Assembly: GCF_024137025.1 (NCBI RefSeq)
Contig: NZ_JAMYJR010000039.1
Location: forward strand, 1-64,000
From: Paractinoplanes aksuensis
GTDB taxonomy: Bacteria; Actinomycetota; Actinomycetes; Mycobacteriales; Micromonosporaceae
Direction: 5' to 3'
DNA: 64,000 bases
Shown here: piece by piece, positions 15,168 to 22,613 of the stretch
How positions within the stretch are numbered: the stretch's first letter is position 1
Layout: each line of letters begins with the position of its first letter
Notes under the pieces: generated by a model
Seen by the model: the letters and a program-made list of their open reading frames with translations, nothing else
Database searches by the model: none
Told to the model about the DNA's origin: nothing
Position numbers and translations under genes: made by a program

Positions 15168-16370
15168 ATGACTGAGCGCTCGGTCGCACCGCGCGCCCGG
15201 GCCGGCGACGCGGCCTACCAGGAACGTCTGCGGGTGCTGCTGGTCGAGGACGACGAGGGCGACGCCTTCCTGGTCCGCGAGCTGCTGCACGAGGCTGACG
15301 CGCCGTTCGACCTGCGGGTCGCGACCAGCCTGCGCGAGGCCCGCGGCCAGCTCGGCGGCGTCCACTGCGTCCTGCTCGACCTCGGCCTGCCCGACGCCGA
15401 GGGCCTCGACGGGCTGCGCAAGCTGCTCGCGGTGGCCGGCAGCGCCGCCGTCTGCGTGCTCACCGGTCGCTCGGACGAGCACCTGGGCGTCGCCTCGGTC
15501 GCCGAGGGGGCCCAGGACTACCTGGTCAAAGGTCAGGTCGACGGCGTCCTGCTGACCCGGTCGCTGCGCTACGCGGTCGAGCGCAAGCGGGCCGACGAGA
15601 ACGCCCAGCGGCTGCGCGAGATCGAACTGCGTCAGGCCGAGTCGGCCCGCCTCGAACGTGGTCTGCTGCCCCAGCCGCTCATGTCCACCGAACGGGTGGC
15701 AGTGCACACGTTCTATCGCTCGGGCCGGGCCCTGGGCCTGCTCGGCGGCGACTTCTTCGACGTCGTCCAGGTCGGCCCGGACAAGCTGCACGTGATCGTG
15801 GGCGACGTCTGCGGGCACGGCGTCGACGAGGCCGCGCTGGGCGTCGAGCTCCGGGTCGCGTGGCGGGCGCTGGTGCTGGCCGGCGTGCCCGACGACCGGA
15901 TCCTGGGCTCGCTCGAACAGGTGCTGATGAGCGAGCGCCGGGCCCGCGAGGTCTTCGCGACCGTCGCCTCGGTGGTGCTCGACCTCGAGGCCAACAAGGC
16001 CGTCTTCCGGCTCGCCGGTCATCCGCCCCCGGTGCTGCTGCGGGACGGGCAGGTCACACCGGTCGAGGCGCGTAGGGGCATCGTCCTCGGGGTACGACCG
16101 ACACCCACCCCGGCCACCGAGGTGGATTTCTCGGGCGAGGACTGGTCTTTGCTGATGTACACCGACGGACTGATCGAGGGGCACACCGGCGTGGGCAACG
16201 AACGGCTCGACGTCGACGGCCTGCGCGGGCTGCTCGACGAGCCCGCGGCCCGCTCGGTGCCGCTCGCCGCGCTGCCCGCGTGGCTGGTCGGCCGGGCCGA
16301 ACAGGCCAATGGCGGCCCGCTCGCCGACGACGTGGCGATGCTGCTCATCTCACGCGGCGGTGGCCGGTGA
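15168..16370 (+). CDS. Receiver-PP2C (RsbU/SpoIIE-type) phosphatase
   Basis: 400 residues. The N-terminal receiver (about 20-140) has LLVEDDEGDAF, phospho-Asp in VLLDLGLPDAEG, Thr in LTGRSD and the Lys of YLVKGQ. A short coiled-coil linker (RKRADENAQRLREIELRQAESARLERGLLPQ) leads into a PP2C/SpoIIE phosphatase domain: LGGDFFDVV (metal-binding Asp), VGDVCGHGVDEAALG, LAGHPPPVLL and LMYTDGLIEGH. Such proteins dephosphorylate anti-sigma-factor antagonists when the receiver is phosphorylated, controlling alternative sigma factors. No anti-sigma or antagonist gene lies in the window. The ATG at 15168 follows a G-rich ribosome binding site. The stop overlaps the next gene's GTG (GTGA). Confidence 0.93.
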   Translation: MTERSVAPRARAGDAAYQERLRVLLVEDDEGDAFLVRELLHEADAPFDLRVATSLREARGQLGGVHCVLLDLGLPDAEGLDGLRKLLAVAGSAAVCVLTGRSDEHLGVASVAEGAQDYLVKGQVDGVLLTRSLRYAVERKRADENAQRLREIELRQAESARLERGLLPQPLMSTERVAVHTFYRSGRALGLLGGDFFDVVQVGPDKLHVIVGDVCGHGVDEAALGVELRVAWRALVLAGVPDDRILGSLEQVLMSERRAREVFATVASVVLDLEANKAVFRLAGHPPPVLLRDGQVTPVEARRGIVLGVRPTPTPATEVDFSGEDWSLLMYTDGLIEGHTGVGNERLDVDGLRGLLDEPAARSVPLAALPAWLVGRAEQANGGPLADDVAMLLISRGGGR

Positions 16371-17977
16371 GCAGCCTTTTCTCCGTACGCACCTGGACCC
16401 TGCGCCGCCGGATCGTCGCCCTCTGCATCGCGGTCGGGATGCTGCTCAGCGCGCTCGGTGTGTTCGCCGCGATCACCGCCGCCTCGAACAACCGCCAGCT
16501 GGACGACGTGCTCAACCGGGCCAGCCCGATGCGGGCCGCGGGCGAGTCGCTCAACACGGCCTATGTCGACCAGGAAACCGGCATTCGCGGCTTCGCCATC
16601 ACGGGCAACGAGGCCAATCTGACGCCGTACACCCAGGGCATGGCCGACGAGCAGCGGCTGGTCGACCGCATCGAGGACCTGCTGCACCCCGAGGACACCG
16701 ACATCCGCGCCGAGCTCGACGAGGTGCGGCAACGGGCCGAAGTCTGGCACCGCGAGGTGGCCGATCCGGTGGTCGCGCTGATCCGGGCCGAGGGCACCCA
16801 GGCCGGTCAGGACAGGCTCCGGACGACCTCGACCGAGCGGTTCGACGCCCTGCGGGTCGCCATCGCCGACATGCAGGCGGACATCCAGATCCTTCGTACG
16901 AAATCGGCCGACGCGGCCAAGCAGAGCAGCCGCACGATGGTGGCCATCCAGATCTCCGCCGCGGTCATCATCATCCTGGCCGGCTCGGCCCTGTTGCTGC
17001 TGCTCGACCGCATGGTCAGCCGGCCCGTCACGGACCTCGCGGAACAGGTCCGCGAGGTGGCCGACGGCGCCTACGACAAGCACATCGAGAGCACCGGCTC
17101 GCCCGAACTGGCCGGCCTGGCTCAAGATGTCGACGGCATGCGGCAGAAGATCGCGGCCGAGCTGACCGAGGTGCGCGAGGCCCGCAGCCAGATCGAATGG
17201 GTCAACGACCAGCTCAAGGTGCAGGCCGAGGAGCTCACCCGGTCCAACCGCGACCTCGAGCAGTTCGCCTACGTCGCGTCGCACGACCTGCAGGAACCGC
17301 TGCGCAAGGTGGCCAGCTTCTGCCAGCTGCTCCAGCGCCGCTACTCCGGGCAGCTCGATGAGCGGGCCGACCAGTACATCGCATTCGCCGTCGACGGCGC
17401 CCAGCGCATGCAGCGGCTGATCAACGACCTGCTGGCCTTCTCGCGGATCGGCCGGCTCACGGCCGGCTTCACCGAGGTCGAGCTCGACCGGGTGCTGACC
17501 GAGGTGCGGTCACAGCTCGAGACCCGGGCCGGCGAGGACGCCGAGATCAGCTGGGGCGACCTGCCGACCGTCGAGGGCGAGGAACCGCTGCTCACCACGC
17601 TGTTCGTCAACCTGATCGGTAACTCGCTGAAGTTCCGCCGCCCCGACGTGCCACCGGTCATCCGGGTCAGCGCCGAGCGCGAGGGCGACGAGTGGCGGGT
17701 CAATGTGCGGGACAACGGCATCGGCATCGAGGCCGAGTTCGCCGACAAGGTCTTCGTGATCTTCCAGCGGCTGCACGCCCGGGACGCCTACGAAGGCACC
17801 GGAATCGGCCTGGCCATCGTCAAGAAGATCGTCGAATATCATGGCGGACGGATCTGGCTCGACCTCGACGTCGAGGACGGAACGTCGATCTGGTTCACCC
17901 TCCCGGTGCTGCCGGGCCTTCCGGCCGAGCAACCCGCGGCGCCGGAACACGAGGCGAGAAAAGAGGTCACCGCATGA
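16367..17977 (+). CDS. CHASE3-HAMP hybrid-type sensor histidine kinase
   Basis: 536 residues. A first membrane helix (about 12-35) is followed by a CHASE3 sensor (LNTAYVDQETGIRGFAITG is diagnostic), a second helix (about 185-207), HAMP, a coiled coil, then a HisKA domain of the phytochrome/cyanobacterial type (QFAYVASHDLQEPLRKVASFCQLL, His at about 310) and HATPase_c (NLIGNSLKFRRPD, DNGIGIE, GTGIGLAIVKKIVEYHGG). It shares a GTGA overlap with the upstream phosphatase and an ATGA overlap with the downstream receiver, so the three proteins are translationally coupled and probably one phosphorelay. CHASE3 senses an unidentified extracellular signal. Confidence 0.93.
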   Translation: MSSLFSVRTWTLRRRIVALCIAVGMLLSALGVFAAITAASNNRQLDDVLNRASPMRAAGESLNTAYVDQETGIRGFAITGNEANLTPYTQGMADEQRLVDRIEDLLHPEDTDIRAELDEVRQRAEVWHREVADPVVALIRAEGTQAGQDRLRTTSTERFDALRVAIADMQADIQILRTKSADAAKQSSRTMVAIQISAAVIIILAGSALLLLLDRMVSRPVTDLAEQVREVADGAYDKHIESTGSPELAGLAQDVDGMRQKIAAELTEVREARSQIEWVNDQLKVQAEELTRSNRDLEQFAYVASHDLQEPLRKVASFCQLLQRRYSGQLDERADQYIAFAVDGAQRMQRLINDLLAFSRIGRLTAGFTEVELDRVLTEVRSQLETRAGEDAEISWGDLPTVEGEEPLLTTLFVNLIGNSLKFRRPDVPPVIRVSAEREGDEWRVNVRDNGIGIEAEFADKVFVIFQRLHARDAYEGTGIGLAIVKKIVEYHGGRIWLDLDVEDGTSIWFTLPVLPGLPAEQPAAPEHEARKEVTA

Positions 17978-18429
17978 CGGCTCCCATTCGGGCCGACGGC
18001 ACCCCGATCGAGGTGCTGCTGGTCGAGGACGACCCGGGCGACGTGCTGATGACCCAGGAGGCGTTCGAGGAGCACAAGGTCCGCAACCGGCTCAACGTCG
18101 TCTCCGACGGGGCCGAGGCGCTGGCCTACCTGCGGCGCGAGGGCGAGTACGCCCAGGCCGTGCGCCCCGACCTGATCCTGCTCGACCTCAACCTGCCCAA
18201 GCGCGACGGCCGCGAGGTGCTGGAAGAGATCAAGAAGGACGACGAGCTGGGCCGCATCCCGGTCGTCGTGCTCACCACGTCGGCCGCCGACGAGGACATC
18301 CTGCGCAGCTACCAGCTGCACGCCAACGCGTACGTGACCAAGCCGGTCGACTTCGAGCGGTTCATCACGGTCATCCGGCAGATCGACGAGTTCTTCGTCA
18401 GCGTCGTGAAGTTGCCGCCTCGTGCTTGA
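17974..18429 (+). CDS. Single-domain response regulator (Rcp1-like)
   Basis: 151 residues forming only a receiver domain. It has LLVEDDPGD, phospho-Asp in LILLDLNLPKRDG, Thr-Ser in VVLTTSAAD and Lys in YVTKPVDFE. The family (Rcp1/CheY-like) is the usual partner of phytochrome-type kinases with the QxPLRK H box, as encoded just upstream. With no output domain it may relay phosphate to, or compete with, the receiver-PP2C protein. It starts within the kinase stop (ATGA) and overlaps the next gene by 8 bases. Confidence 0.92.
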   Translation: MTAPIRADGTPIEVLLVEDDPGDVLMTQEAFEEHKVRNRLNVVSDGAEALAYLRREGEYAQAVRPDLILLDLNLPKRDGREVLEEIKKDDELGRIPVVVLTTSAADEDILRSYQLHANAYVTKPVDFERFITVIRQIDEFFVSVVKLPPRA

Positions 18430-19231
18430 GCAGGTCGGCGAGCTGATCCGGGAGGTCGCGACGACGATCGTGCTGCCGCGGTTCCGGCACCTCGCCTCCG
18501 ACGAGATCATCCAGAAGGCGCCCGGCGACCTGGTCACCGTGGCCGACCGCGAGTCCGAGGTCGCGCTGACCCGTGGCCTGACCGCCCTGCTGCCCGGCTC
18601 GACAGTGGTCGGCGAGGAGGCGGTGGCGGCCGATCCGCGGGTGCTCGAACGGGTCGGTGACGCGGGCGCGGTCTGGATCGTCGACCCGGTCGACGGCACC
18701 AACAACTTCGCGGCCGGCAAGACCCCGTTCGCCCTGATGGTGGCCCTGCTGCACGACGGCCGGCCGACCGCCTCGTGGATCTTCGACCCGGTCGGCGACC
18801 ACATGACGGTGGCCGAGCTCGGCTCGGGGGCCTACCGCGACGGCGTACGGGTCAAGACCCGCACCGACGACCCCGGCGCGGCCGCCCTGGGTGGCGCCGT
18901 GGCCAGCAAGTACCTACCGGAACACCTGCGCTCGGTGGCGGCTGCCCACACCTCGGCCTTCCGCGAGGTCACCAACGGGCGGCACTGCGCGGGGTGGGAG
19001 TACCCGGCCGTCGCCCTCGACGAGCAGCAGTTCGCGCTGTTCTGGCGGATCCTGCCGTGGGACCACGTGCCGGGCTCGCTGATCATCGAGGAGGCCGGCG
19101 GCACGGTGCTGCACCTCGACGGCACGCCGTACCGGCCGACCGACAGCGAGCGCGGGATGCTCGTGGCGGCCAACGACGACATCTGGCGCACGGTCCGCGA
19201 CACCCTCTTCCCCGACACCTCGATCCTGTAG
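18422..19231 (+). CDS. Inositol-monophosphatase-family phosphatase
   Basis: 269 residues. It carries the Li-sensitive Mg2+ phosphatase motifs: GEE (about residue 66), DPVDGTNNF (metal ligands) and WDHVPGSLIIEEAGG near the C-terminus. Candidates are inositol-1-phosphate, histidinol-phosphate or fructose-bisphosphate phosphatase activity; the sequence alone does not decide, and the distant histidine genes give no help. The GTG start overlaps the response regulator by 8 bases, so the gene is translationally coupled to a signalling operon, which is unusual for a metabolic enzyme. It ends 5 bases before the SDR gene. Confidence 0.88.
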   Translation: MLEQVGELIREVATTIVLPRFRHLASDEIIQKAPGDLVTVADRESEVALTRGLTALLPGSTVVGEEAVAADPRVLERVGDAGAVWIVDPVDGTNNFAAGKTPFALMVALLHDGRPTASWIFDPVGDHMTVAELGSGAYRDGVRVKTRTDDPGAAALGGAVASKYLPEHLRSVAAAHTSAFREVTNGRHCAGWEYPAVALDEQQFALFWRILPWDHVPGSLIIEEAGGTVLHLDGTPYRPTDSERGMLVAANDDIWRTVRDTLFPDTSIL

Positions 19232-19236
19232 CAGCC

Positions 19237-19998
19237 GTGACGTCGTACCTGGAAAGTGTTTTCGGTCTGCGGGGCCGGACGGCGCTGGTGACCGGCGGCA
19301 GTTCCGGCATCGGGCGCGACATGGCCGTCGCGCTCGGCCGGGCCGGTGCGCGCGTCGTGCTGGTCGCCCGCCGCCCCGAGCCGATGGCCGAGGTCATCGA
19401 CGAGCTGCGCGGCTTCGGCGCCGAGGGCCAGGCGATCTCGGCCGACCTCGCCGACCGGGCCGAAGTGGCGCGGGTCATCGCCGCGGTCGAGGCCCCGGAC
19501 ATCCTGATCAATTCGGCCGCGGTCAACCGGCGTCCACCCCTGGACGAGCTCACCGAGGACGACTGGGACGTGACGCTGGCGGCCAACCTGACCGCCCCGT
19601 TCCTGCTCGGTCAGGCTTTCGGGCCGCGGATGGCCGAGCGCGGCTGGGGGCGGATCATCAACGTCGTCTCGCAACAGGCCTTCCGGGCGTACGGCAACAG
19701 CGGCGCCTACGGTGCGGCCAAGGCCGGCCTGGTCGGGCTGACCCGGTCGCAGGCCGAGGCGTGGTCGGCCCGCGGTGTCTGCTGCAACGCGATCGCCCCC
19801 GGCGTCGTCCACACCCCACTCACCGAGCCGGTCTTCGCGGATCCGGCAATCGTCGCCAAACACGCGGCCCGCACGATGATCGGCAGAAACGGCGTACCCG
19901 CTGATTTCGGGGCGTGTGCTGTCTTTCTGGCCAGCCACGCCGCCATCGCTGTGACAGGCCAAACACTCTTCGTCGACGGTGGTTACTCGGCCACTTGA
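19237..19998 (+). CDS. Short-chain dehydrogenase/reductase
   Basis: 253 residues, a classical SDR. It has the Rossmann motif TGGSSGIG, NSAAVN in place of NNAG, catalytic Ser in INVVSQQA, and Tyr/Lys in GAYGAAKAG, and ends with the LFVDGGYSA tail common to 3-oxoacyl-ACP-reductase-like and gluconate-5-dehydrogenase-like enzymes. NAD(P)-dependent oxidation or reduction of an unidentified alcohol or ketone is expected. The RARR sequence after strand beta-2 suggests NADPH preference. GTG at 19237 lies 5 bases after the IMPase stop, so the gene belongs to the same transcript. Confidence 0.9.
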   Translation: MTSYLESVFGLRGRTALVTGGSSGIGRDMAVALGRAGARVVLVARRPEPMAEVIDELRGFGAEGQAISADLADRAEVARVIAAVEAPDILINSAAVNRRPPLDELTEDDWDVTLAANLTAPFLLGQAFGPRMAERGWGRIINVVSQQAFRAYGNSGAYGAAKAGLVGLTRSQAEAWSARGVCCNAIAPGVVHTPLTEPVFADPAIVAKHAARTMIGRNGVPADFGACAVFLASHAAIAVTGQTLFVDGGYSAT

Positions 19999-20063
19999 TC
20001 GATCTGCCTTTCCCTTACGTATCACGGTAGAGTCTGCCCGCGATCGACCTGGGGAGGTATTCC

Positions 20064-21065
20064 GTGGCGGCGGTTTTCAGACGCCGGCTCAGCACCGTGC
20101 TCGTGATGGTCATGGCGTTTTTGCTGGTGGCCCCCGCGGCCGCGCACGCCGACCCCGACGAGGGCGACGACAAGACGCTGCGCAACGCGCTCGAGTCCGC
20201 GGCCAAGGGCCAGGCCGTCGCGATCCAGAAACTGGCCGCCTCGAAGAAGCGGGCGGTGCAGCTCCAGACGACGGTCAAGCAGGCCGAGTCCGGGGCCAAG
20301 GCGATGGAGAAGCAGGTCGCCGAGATCGCCACCCGGTCGTACCGGCTGGGCCGGCCCAACACGATGTCGATGTTGCTCGACTCGACCTCGCCCGACGCCT
20401 TCCTCGAGCGCATCGAGCAGCTCGACATGATGGCTCAGTTCGACGCGAAGGTGCTGATCCGCTATCGCGAGACGCTGGACAAGGCCGAGGCGGCCAAGGC
20501 AGCGATCGACAAAGAGGTGCGCGAGCAGACCAAGCAGGTCGCGGCGCTGGGCAAGAAGAAGAAAGAGGCCGAGCTGGCCCTGGCCAGCGTCGGCGGCGGC
20601 TCGGTCGCGGGCGGTTTCGTCTCGGGTAACTCGCCGCTGGCCAAGCCGGCGCCGCGCAACTCCGACGGCTCCTGGCCCGACGAGAAGTGCACGATCAAAG
20701 ACCCGACGAGTTCGGGCTGTCTGACGCCGCGCACGCTCAACGCCTACAAGGAAGCCAAGTCCGACGGCTTCACCCGCTACACGGTGTGCTGGAGCCAGCG
20801 GAACTCCGGCGAGCATCCCAAGGGCCGGGCCTGCGACATGTCGTCCAACGCGACGACATACAAGAACTCGCCGGCGACCGGCGGTGACCGGGCGTACGGC
20901 GATCGGCTGGCCAACTACTTCGTGAAGAACGCGAGCCGGCTGGGCGTGATGTACGTCATCTGGTTCCGGCAGATCTGGTTCCCGGGCGACGGCTGGCGAA
21001 GTTACAGCGGAAGCGGCGGGGCCTCGGCCGAGCACACGAATCACGTCCACGTGTCGATGCTTTAA
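20064..21065 (+). CDS. Secreted coiled-coil protein with peptidase-M15-like C-terminus
   Basis: 333 residues. A clear signal peptide (residues 1-31, ending AAHA-DP) is followed by a coiled-coil region of about 150 residues like those of NlpC/P60 and EnvC-type wall proteins. The C-terminal 130 residues (DEKCTIKDPTSSGCLTPRTL, then HPKGRACDMSS and EHTNHVHVSM) keep the layout of an ARB_07466/VanY-like fold in which Asp and the last His would bind zinc. It may bind or trim peptidoglycan, or be a catalytically altered relative. GTG at 20064 follows GGGGAGG. A -10 box TAGAGT at 20028-20033 may drive it. Confidence 0.82.
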   Translation: MAAVFRRRLSTVLVMVMAFLLVAPAAAHADPDEGDDKTLRNALESAAKGQAVAIQKLAASKKRAVQLQTTVKQAESGAKAMEKQVAEIATRSYRLGRPNTMSMLLDSTSPDAFLERIEQLDMMAQFDAKVLIRYRETLDKAEAAKAAIDKEVREQTKQVAALGKKKKEAELALASVGGGSVAGGFVSGNSPLAKPAPRNSDGSWPDEKCTIKDPTSSGCLTPRTLNAYKEAKSDGFTRYTVCWSQRNSGEHPKGRACDMSSNATTYKNSPATGGDRAYGDRLANYFVKNASRLGVMYVIWFRQIWFPGDGWRSYSGSGGASAEHTNHVHVSML

Positions 21066-21100
21066 CGGCTGGTCCCAGGCGACTGCCAGGTTCGGGCGGC

Positions 21101-21106
21101 TAGCAT
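21101..21106 (+). promoter_or_regulatory. -10 box of leaderless spermidine-synthase-like gene
   Basis: TAGCAT, ending 7 nt before the ATG at 21114; no ribosome binding site precedes the ATG. Confidence 0.6.
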
Positions 21107-21113
21107 CCGGCGG

Positions 21114-22613
21114 ATGGGAAACCCGCCGCCGCGCGCTCTGCCGTCCGGCCTCGCCACCGCTCTGGTCTTCGGGTCGAGCGGGGCCGTGCTCGTCCTCGAG
21201 ATCCTCGCGCTGCGCCTGGTCGGGCCCTATGTCGGCGTGACGCTGCAGGTGAGCAGCTCGGTCATCGGCATCGCGCTGGCCGCCATCGCGTACGGCACGT
21301 GGCTGGGCGGCCGGTTGGCCGACCGCTACGACCCGCGGGTGCTGCTGGCCCCGGCGCTGCTGCTGGGCGCGATCGGCACGGCCGTCACGCTGCCGCTGGT
21401 GCGGTTCGGTGGCGAGCTGCTGCGGGGCGGGGCCGCGCCGGCCGTGCTGCTGCTGGCCGCCCTGGCCATCTTCCTGCCCGCGTTCATCCTGTCGACGATC
21501 ACCCCGCTCGTGGTCAAGCTGCAGCTGAGCGATCTGAACCGCACCGGCTCGGTGGTCGGGCGACTGTCCAGCATCGGCACCCTGGGCGCGATCACGGCCA
21601 CGCTGGCGACCGGCTTCATCTTCGTGGCCGCGGTGCCGTCGAGCTGGATCATCATCTCGCTGGCGGTGCTGCTCGCGGTCTCGGGCGGCGCGCTCGGGTG
21701 GTGGCTGCGGCGCACGGGGGCGGTGCTGCCGGGCAAGCCGCGCACGCGGGCCGTGCTGGCGTCGGTCGGCCTGGTCGGGGCCGGGCTGGGGGTGGCCTCG
21801 CCCAACCCGTGCGACGTCGAGACGGCGTACCACTGCGCCGAGGTGCGCACCGACCCGGCCCAGCCCGGTGGGCGCGACCTGATCCTGAACTCGGCCCGGC
21901 ACTCGTACGTCGATCTGGACGACCCGCGGCATCTCGAGTTCGCGTACATCCAGTGGATCGGCGTGGTGGCCGACGTGCTGCCCATGGGGCCGGTGTCCGC
22001 ATTGCACCTGGGCGGCGGCGGCTTCACCGTGCCCGACTACCTGCGGGCGACCCGGCCCGGCAGCGATCAGCTGGTGGTCGAACTGGACGGCGGCCTGGTC
22101 GACCTCGACCGGGCCAAGCTCGGCCTGACGACCGGTCCCGATCTTCGCGTACGGGTCGGGGACGCCCGCGTGGGCGTGGCCGACCAGGCCTCGGCGTCCT
22201 ACGACTTCGTGGTCGGCGACGCGTTCGGCCACCTGACCGTCCCGTGGCACCTGGCCACGAAAGAGATGGCGACCGACATCGCGCGGGTGCTGCGGCCCGG
22301 CGGCATCTACGTGCAGAACGTGATCGACTACCCGCCCGACCGGTTCATCCGGGCCGAGCTGGCGACGGTGGCGTCCGCCTTCCGGCACGTGGCTGTGATC
22401 AGCAGCCAGGAGGCGCTGGACGGCAAGGTCGGCGCCAACTTCGTCATCATGGCGTCCCAGTCACCGCTGCCCGAGGCCGATGTCAGCCGCCGCGTGGCCA
22501 AGGTCGCCGACCCGGCGGTGGTGCTGACCGGCGAGCCCCTGGCCGAGTTCATCGACGGGGCGCGCGTGCTGACCGACGACTATGCCCCGGTCGACCAGCT
22601 CCTGGCCGGCTAG
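21114..22613 (+). CDS. Membrane-fused spermidine-synthase-like protein
   Basis: 499 residues. The N-terminal 205 residues hold seven or so membrane helices resembling half an MFS transporter. The C-terminal 270 residues form a spermidine-synthase-type Rossmann domain: LHLGGGGFTVPDYL (SAM site), VVELDGGLVDL (acidic loop), YDFVVGDAF and a final DDYAPVDQLL that matches the family terminus. Whether it makes polyamines is uncertain, because membrane-fused relatives are often of unknown substrate. It is transcribed leaderless from 21101. The last 153 bases are also open, antisense, as the tail of the convergent kinase gene. Confidence 0.87.
   Translation: MGNPPPRALPSGLATALVFGSSGAVLVLEILALRLVGPYVGVTLQVSSSVIGIALAAIAYGTWLGGRLADRYDPRVLLAPALLLGAIGTAVTLPLVRFGGELLRGGAAPAVLLLAALAIFLPAFILSTITPLVVKLQLSDLNRTGSVVGRLSSIGTLGAITATLATGFIFVAAVPSSWIIISLAVLLAVSGGALGWWLRRTGAVLPGKPRTRAVLASVGLVGAGLGVASPNPCDVETAYHCAEVRTDPAQPGGRDLILNSARHSYVDLDDPRHLEFAYIQWIGVVADVLPMGPVSALHLGGGGFTVPDYLRATRPGSDQLVVELDGGLVDLDRAKLGLTTGPDLRVRVGDARVGVADQASASYDFVVGDAFGHLTVPWHLATKEMATDIARVLRPGGIYVQNVIDYPPDRFIRAELATVASAFRHVAVISSQEALDGKVGANFVIMASQSPLPEADVSRRVAKVADPAVVLTGEPLAEFIDGARVLTDDYAPVDQLLAG

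Noticed and set aside
20022..22388. 788-codon minus-strand open frame across two plus-strand genes
   Set aside because: It runs antisense to the secreted peptidase-like and spermidine-synthase-like genes; its Arg/Gln/His-rich product matches no family and crosses a gene boundary.
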